DNA from: Chelatococcus sp.
GTDB lineage: Bacteria; Pseudomonadota; Alphaproteobacteria; Rhizobiales; Beijerinckiaceae
Assembly: GCA_003248805.1 (NCBI GenBank)
Contig: QFQY01000075.1
Coordinates: forward strand, 1-18,689
Direction: 5' to 3'
Length of the DNA stretch: 18,689 nucleotides
The position numbers and the translations under genes were made by a program. Below are positions 14,259-18,689 of this stretch, piece after piece; the stretch's first letter is position 1; each line of letters begins with the position of its first letter. The notes below the pieces were generated by a model. The model made no database searches and was not told the origin of the DNA. It saw nothing but the letters and a program-made list of their open reading frames with translations.

Positions 14259-15373
14259 ACGCGCCATTCTTCACCCGCGTGGTTTCAGTCACCGCGGCCG
14301 CACTTTTGGTTGTGGCTGCATGGCAGAGTTTCCCGATCCTCAGCGCAATCATGCTTGGCCGCTTCGCCGAGCCCCGCACCGTCGCGCCGAGGGGTGATCT
14401 CGCCGCGTCCGAACAGAGTTCGATCGCGATTTTCGAGACGGCGCGCGACAGCGTCGTGTTCATCACGACGGCAGAGCGGGTGGTCGATCCCTGGACGCGA
14501 AACGCCTACGACGCGCCGAGCGGCAGCGGGTCAGGATTCGTCTGGGATGAGCTTGGCCATGTGGTGACGAACAACCATGTCATCGCGGCCGCCAGCGGCG
14601 CGATCGTTCGGTTGGCGGATGGTCGCGCTTTTCCCGCACGCCTCGTCGGACGTGCGCCAGAGCACGATCTGGCGGTACTGCATATCGGTGTCGGCGCGGG
14701 CCGGCCGGCGCCGATATCGGTGGGGACCAGTAGGGATTTGCGTGTCGGTCAGAACGTCTTCGCCATTGGCAACCCGTTCGGTCTCGACTGGACGATGACG
14801 ACGGGGATCGTTTCGGCTCTCAACCGCGAGTTGCCAGACGACGGCGGGCGACCGATCCGGGGGCTGATCCAGACCGATGCGGCCATCAACCCTGGCAATT
14901 CCGGGGGGCCTCTCCTCGACAGCGCTGGTCGCCTGATCGGTGTTAACACCGCCATCTATAGTCCGTCTGGCGGCAGCGCCGGTATTGGCTTCGCGGTGCC
15001 GGTCGACACGGTTAATCGTGTCGTGCCGCAGTTGATCGCTCGCGGTCGTTACGCGCCACCGAACCTCGGTATCCAGGTCGACCCGCGAGTCGATGCGGCC
15101 CTCGCAGGCAATGGCGCCGCTGGAGTCCTCGTGCTCGGGATCGACCCCAAAGGTCCGGCCGCCCAAGCGGGTCTCATACCGACACGCGTTGTATCCGATG
15201 GACGAATTGTAGTAGGCGACCGCATCGTCGGCCTTGGCGATTCCAAGATCGATGATACCTCGGATTTGATCGCCGCATTGGAAAGGTACATCCCCGGCAA
15301 TACGGTAGATTTACTTATTACTCGTGGAGGCCAACAGCTTCGTGTTGCAATTGCGCTCGGCAGTTCCTCTTAG
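14255..15373 (+). CDS. degP: DegP/HtrA-type serine protease, membrane-anchored, single PDZ
   Basis: An envelope quality-control protease of 372 residues. An N-terminal hydrophobic segment (about 8-34) acts as a signal anchor, with no clear signal-peptidase site. The trypsin-like domain has His108 in TNNHVI, Asp138 in EHDLAVL and Ser216 in GNSGGPL. One PDZ domain covers about 265-370 (NLGIQVDP, GVLVLGIDPKGPAAQAGL, GDRIVGLGDSKI). Housekeeping DegP has two PDZ domains, so this is the shorter HtrA/DegS-like layout often seen in these islands. GTG 14255 overlaps the psiE stop by 4 nt, with GGGAG upstream. It closes the rightward operon; only 17 nt separate it from the start of the transposase remnant frame. 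Confidence 0.95.
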   Translation: MNAPFFTRVVSVTAAALLVVAAWQSFPILSAIMLGRFAEPRTVAPRGDLAASEQSSIAIFETARDSVVFITTAERVVDPWTRNAYDAPSGSGSGFVWDELGHVVTNNHVIAAASGAIVRLADGRAFPARLVGRAPEHDLAVLHIGVGAGRPAPISVGTSRDLRVGQNVFAIGNPFGLDWTMTTGIVSALNRELPDDGGRPIRGLIQTDAAINPGNSGGPLLDSAGRLIGVNTAIYSPSGGSAGIGFAVPVDTVNRVVPQLIARGRYAPPNLGIQVDPRVDAALAGNGAAGVLVLGIDPKGPAAQAGLIPTRVVSDGRIVVGDRIVGLGDSKIDDTSDLIAALERYIPGNTVDLLITRGGQQLRVAIALGSSS

Positions 15374-15390
15374 GGTCCTTTCTGATTGGG

Positions 15391-16109
15391 ATGGCTGACG
15401 TCACGCTACTGGTTCTGGTCTCACTGAACCGCTTCGGAATTGCCGGAGGCCAGTTTCATCAAATTGTGCTGCCATGGGCGTGTTCGCGTCGTGCGGCGGC
15501 GCGCCATTTCGGCGTGAGCGAGAGCTTTGCGGTCAAGCTGCTTCAGCGGGCGAGCAAGCTGAAGACGCTGCGTCCCGCACGCCAGGGGCGCCCGGCCGGG
15601 AGCAGGTTGGATACGCACGGCGCCTTCCTGGTGGCGCAGGTCGAGGCGAGGCCCGACATCACGATGCCGGAGCCGGCCGCCCGGCTGGTCGCGGCGACGG
15701 GTGTCGGCGCGGCGCCGGCGGTTCTGTCGCGCTTCCTGTGCCGGCGGGGCTTCACATATAAAAAGCGCTGATGGCATCGGAATGCGCACGCGCGGACATT
15801 GCTGAGCAGCGCCATCTCTGGATCACGCGCTGCCAGCCGCTGATGCGGCTCGAACCTCATCGGCTCGTCTTCATCGACGAGACGGCGATCACCACCAAGA
15901 TGGTTCGGCTGCGCGGCCGCAGCCCCCGCGGCGAGCGGTTGCCGGCGTCGGCCCCCTTCGGACACTGGCGCACACAGAGCTTCAGCGCAGGCCTGCGCTG
16001 CCACGGCCTGACCGCGCCGTGGATCATCGACAAGGCGATGGATCGCATCGCCTTCGACCTCTACGTCGAGACCCAGCTCGCCCCGACCCTGTTGTAGGGC
16101 AACGTCGTC
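15391..16109 (+). pseudogene. IS630-family transposase remnant, split and truncated
   Basis: Two frames make up an IS630-type transposase. The first (15391-15773) has a helix-turn-helix region (SRRAAARHFGVSESFAVKLL) but an unrecognisable first ~30 codons. The second (15771-16097) carries the first catalytic Asp in FIDETAITTKM. The two are joined by a -1 shift at AAAAAG (15760-15765), the usual arrangement in two-frame IS630 elements. An in-frame TAG at 16095-16097 interrupts TLL|GNVV. The sequence then stops at 16109, where the IS3 element starts, before the second Asp and the Glu of the DDE triad. It cannot encode an active transposase. No left terminal repeat could be identified. Confidence 0.85.
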
Positions 16110-16163
16110 TGGACTGCGCCCGGTCCGTTAGACACCGCCGACCTATCCTTTGAGCATAGGAGG

Positions 16164-16454
16164 TTGATCATAAGTTCGCAGAGATTTGCGCCGGAGTTCA
16201 AGGAGGAGGCGGTCAGGCAGGTCGTCGAGCGGAGTTACTCCGTACCCGATGTAGCTGCACGCCTGGGCTTTTCGGCCCACAGCCTATACAAGTGGGTCAA
16301 GGCGGTTTCGCCTGACCGATCCGAGCAGCAGACGAAGGAGCTGCTGGAAGCCAGGAGCGAGATGCTTCGCTTGCGGGCTGAGATGCGTCGGGTCGAGGAG
16401 GAGCGCGATCTGCAAAAAAAAGCCGCGCGGTACTTTGCCAGGCAACCCGAGTGA
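16164..16454 (+). pseudogene. IS3 orfA (helix-turn-helix subunit), start codon lost
   Basis: It encodes the DNA-binding part of an IS3 transposase (QRFAPEFKEEAVRQVVERSY, then VAARLGFSAHSLYKWVK), followed by a leucine-zipper-like helix. AGGAGG at 16158-16163 touches a TTG and lies 6 nt before ATA at 16170-16172, where an ATG would be expected. The normal start appears to have mutated to ATA. TTG at 16164 is the only alternative, with no spacing to the ribosome site. Confidence 0.8.
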
Positions 16455-17296
16455 AGTACCGCTTTATGAATGAGCACCGGCATGACTATGCCGTCACGCT
16501 GATGTGCCGTGTCCTGCGGGTTGCCAGGGCCGGATTTCATGCTTGGCTTCATGCCCCGGTATCGGATCGCGACATCGAGGATGCCCGATTGCTGGAGCTC
16601 ATCCGGCACTCCCATGCGGGCAGTCATTAGATTTATGGGGCTCGCCGGGTGTTCGGCGACCTGCGGGAAGTCGGCGAAACCTGCGGCCTGCACCGTGTCG
16701 AGGGGCTCATGCGACGCCACAAGATCCGGGCCGTCCGCGGCTACAGGAAGCCCCGGGCGTTTACCGGTCGTCCGTCCCTCATCGCGCCCAATCACTTGCA
16801 GCAAGCGTTCACCGTCGACGCACCCAACAAGGTCTGGGTTACCGACATCCGGACCTGGCAGGGCTGGCTGTACCTGGCCGTGGTGCTGGACCTATAAGCT
16901 CGTAAGGTGGTGGGCTGGTCGATGAAACCGACGCTGAGCCGCGAACTGGCGCTGGATGCCCTCCTCATGGCGGTCTGGGACCGCAAGCCCGACGGACGCG
17001 TCTTGGTGCAATCCGACCAGGGAAGCCAATATGGCAGCGACGACTTCAAGCGGTTCTGCGCCGCCCATTCGCTCGACACCAGCATGAGCAGGCGCGGCAA
17101 CTGCTGGGACAACGCGGTGGCCGAATCCTTCTTCAGCAGCCTGAGAAAGGAACGCATCCAGAAACGCATCTACCAGACCCGCGCCTTGGCCCGCGCCGAC
17201 ATCTTCGACTACCTTGAGACGTTCTACAACCGAACCCGCCGCCACAGCCATCTCGGCAGCATCAGTCCCGAGGCGTTCGAACGCGCATCGGCGTGA
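16451..17296 (+). pseudogene. IS3 orfB (DDE integrase subunit), two internal stops
   Basis: One frame runs from GTG 16451, overlapping the orfA stop by 4 nt, to TGA 17294-17296. TAG at 16628-16630 falls before IYGARRVFGDLR, and TAA at 16895-16897 sits where IS3 proteins usually have Tyr in the segment LDLY-ARKVVGWS. The DDE residues remain (VTDIRTW, SDQGSQYGS, NCWDNAVAESFF), so the reading frame is otherwise well preserved. The two stops look like recent point mutations. Confidence 0.9.
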
Positions 17297-17331
17297 GACT
17301 CGGCTTTGTCCGCGAAACCGGGGACCGTCCA

Positions 17332-17488
17332 GTAGCCCGATGGCGTCCACGAAACTCGGGGCTATTCATTGTGAGCATCGTTGAGGCCGACGGCCATCTG
17401 CATCTCATCGAAGTTTGCTAAGCGGCCGAGGCCAGAATGCCAGAATGCCAAAACTCGGGCATGATCCCTTGCTGGGCGCACGTGGCGT
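17332..17488. other. Intergenic stretch without supported gene
   Basis: No coding sequence is convincing. The only structure seen is a short tandem GCCAGAAT repeat at 17431-17448. The missing half of the IS630 transposase is not here. Confidence 0.6.
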
Positions 17489-18553
17489 TTACCGCAGCCC
17501 CGGTCCGCTGCGCCGTGCTTCAAGAGCGCGAAGCTTGCCGCGACTGTGAGCAAGCCGCGGCCTGATCCTGGCGACTTCGGCCGGATCGGCCCGCGGAATG
17601 GGCAGGCCTTTCCCCGCTTTCTCGGATTTCTTGCCGTAGTGGAAATCCGCAGTGTCGTCGGTCGCGTGTCCCATCAGCGCAGCGATGATGGCGCATCCGA
17701 GATCGTATTCCTCCTCGGTGCGGGCGTTTCCGAGATAGAAGGCCTTGAGCCTGCCCGAAAAGACATGGCGGGTAGTATAAGGCGTCGGGCGGTTCTTGCG
17801 GAACAGGAGCCTGGTGATCGCGCGCATGACCTCCTCTATGCGCTTCAGCAGTGACTGGTAGACCTTGCGAGGCAAAGCGTTGACCCGATTGGCCCAGTTT
17901 ACGATATTGTCGCGATGGTCCTGGGACAGGTTGCCGAAGACGAGCGTCCTTTTCGGGCCGTGGGCGCGCCCGTTCCCCCGCTTGGCATTCGGCACGATCA
18001 TGACCAACGCCCTGCCCTCAATCCTGATCTCCGTCTCATGCCATTCGATCGGCCTCAGGCCGCAGAGCAGGTTCGCCTTGAAGAAGGCGCTGAAATCCGA
18101 GGCGTAGCGAGACCGCAGCCCTTGCGCCTTGGCCAGGATGCTTTCCGAGGCCTCGTCGGTCAGCGCCCTGGCCTTCGCGGCAGAGGTACGAAGCGGAAGC
18201 TTGGGCTTTCCCCTGCCGCCAGCCGCTGACCCATCTGCATGAGCAACAGCAGCAACAGCGACGGTCTTGCCCCTGGATTCCTTGAGCAGCTTCAGTGCTT
18301 CAGGCAAACTTGGGGGAGGACGATCCGACAGCCGCTGCAATTGGAATTCCAGGGCAAACGTCGTCGCAGCGCGGTATTGCCGGAACGAGCGGGGCCTGAG
18401 CTGGTCTTGCTGCACCAGAAGCCATTCCACAAACGCGACGGCCTTCAGCTTGGGGCTTTGGAGTTCCTTCTGAGCACGCAGCCAGAGCTGCCGAAAGCGC
18501 TTGGCGTAAGCGATTTCTGTCTCTTCCCTCCGTGTCGGATCTGCCGAACTCAT
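17489..18553 (-). CDS. Tyrosine-recombinase-like site-specific integrase
   Basis: A 354-residue protein with the layout of a phage-integrase-type recombinase. The N-terminal half is helical and basic (core-binding-like, about 10-90), followed by an Ala/Gly-rich linker. Catalytic-domain motifs are LCGLRPIEW (Arg167), PYTTRHVF (258-265; Arg262 and His263, with Tyr259 where many members have His), MGHATDD (294-300; His296) and FHYGKK (305-310; candidate nucleophile Tyr306). ATG 18553 has GGGGG about 8 nt upstream; the frame is open to 18664, but the added part lacks domain features. It reads away from the right edge toward the IS3. It may have mobilised the island, or belong to neighbouring mobile DNA. 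The substitutions in the catalytic boxes place it outside the best-known integrase groups. Confidence 0.78.
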   Translation of the reverse strand: MSSADPTRREETEIAYAKRFRQLWLRAQKELQSPKLKAVAFVEWLLVQQDQLRPRSFRQYRAATTFALEFQLQRLSDRPPPSLPEALKLLKESRGKTVAVAAVAHADGSAAGGRGKPKLPLRTSAAKARALTDEASESILAKAQGLRSRYASDFSAFFKANLLCGLRPIEWHETEIRIEGRALVMIVPNAKRGNGRAHGPKRTLVFGNLSQDHRDNIVNWANRVNALPRKVYQSLLKRIEEVMRAITRLLFRKNRPTPYTTRHVFSGRLKAFYLGNARTEEEYDLGCAIIAALMGHATDDTADFHYGKKSEKAGKGLPIPRADPAEVARIRPRLAHSRGKLRALEARRSGPGLR

Positions 18554-18689
18554 GATGTACACCCCCGTTACTCCGGTGTTACGCGAATGAAAATGCTGGA
18601 CCGGCCAGACTGTGTCAACGGCGGTCGGATTCCAGGCCAGCGTGGCGGAGTAAAAGCAGGCCACTGGCGTTGGGGAGCGGCGGATATGG
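18554..18689. other. Upstream region of the integrase-like gene
   Basis: No gene is supported here, and no tRNA or clear attachment repeat was seen. Promoter boxes could not be placed with confidence. Confidence 0.5.

Larger units (their letters stand above)
16110..17331 (+). mobile_element. IS3-family insertion sequence, 1222 bp, inactive
   Basis: Imperfect terminal inverted repeats begin TGGACTGCGCCCGGTCC at 16110 and, on the other strand, TGGACGGTCCCCGGTTT ending at 17331. They enclose orfA and orfB of an IS3-type transposase with a -1 frameshift slip site of eight A then G (16414-16422). No matching 3-4 bp target duplication flanks it (GTC to the left, GTA to the right). The IS630 gene it interrupts does not resume on the right, so adjacent DNA was deleted after insertion. 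Confidence 0.9.

Noticed and set aside
16107..17334. Target-site duplication around the IS3 element
   Set aside because: Flanks are GTC and GTA, which do not match; deletion of one side is more likely.
17431..17448. Short tandem repeat GCCAGAAT x2
   Set aside because: Only two copies in a small intergenic gap; no CRISPR or attachment-site character.
1..18689. CRISPR array, tRNA or rRNA genes
   Set aside because: No regular repeat-spacer pattern, cloverleaf-like sequence or rRNA segment was seen by eye.

Overview
The window is high-GC (my impression is roughly 62%), densely coding and operonic. Protein affinities suggest an alphaproteobacterium (sphingomonad or rhizobial type): a complex-I NDUFS4-like accessory protein, a Kef/HdeD/ClpK/FtsH/DegP set, and IS630 and IS3 types common in that class. 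The genus cannot be fixed from sequence alone. The gene set is that of a mobile protein-quality-control and stress-tolerance island, the family known as LHR/tLST or the ClpK/ClpG island, in a divergent arrangement.

Layout. Positions 1-87 look like the outer end of an IS21-type element running off the left edge. Positions 270-12128 hold one long leftward gene train. In transcription order it is marR, ftsH, clpK, a RaiA/HPF-sigma70 fusion, a broken NDUFS4-like fragment, hdeD, a 70-codon ORF, a two-helix membrane protein, an intact NDUFS4-like gene, a rhomboid protease, an SDH/ClpP-fold protease that appears to have lost its 3' end, trxC and a KefB-type antiporter. Several junctions overlap by 4-14 nt, which points to translational coupling. 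Positions 12129-12286 are the divergent control region, with a palindrome-rich candidate MarR operator and a predicted hairpin over the Shine-Dalgarno of the first sHsp gene. Positions 12287-15373 run rightward: three different hsp20 genes, psiE and a membrane-anchored degP.

The right side is decayed mobile DNA. An IS630-type transposase (15391-16109) is cut off exactly where an IS3-family element (16110-17331) begins, and the IS3 transposase carries two internal stops and a lost start codon. A leftward tyrosine-recombinase-like gene follows (17489-18553).

Inferred joint role: three sHsps hold unfolding proteins, ClpK disaggregates them, and FtsH, rhomboid, SDH and DegP clear damaged membrane, cytosolic and periplasmic proteins. 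TrxC, the NDUFS4-like protein, HdeD, PsiE and KefB would protect redox state, the respiratory chain, the envelope and ion/pH balance. The RaiA/HPF-sigma fusion could tie ribosome protection to transcription. MarR at the head of the train probably controls both directions. The most unusual points are the RaiA/HPF-sigma fusion, the possible RNA thermometer combined with a MarR operator, the partial duplication of the NDUFS4-like gene, and the SDH/trxC junction.
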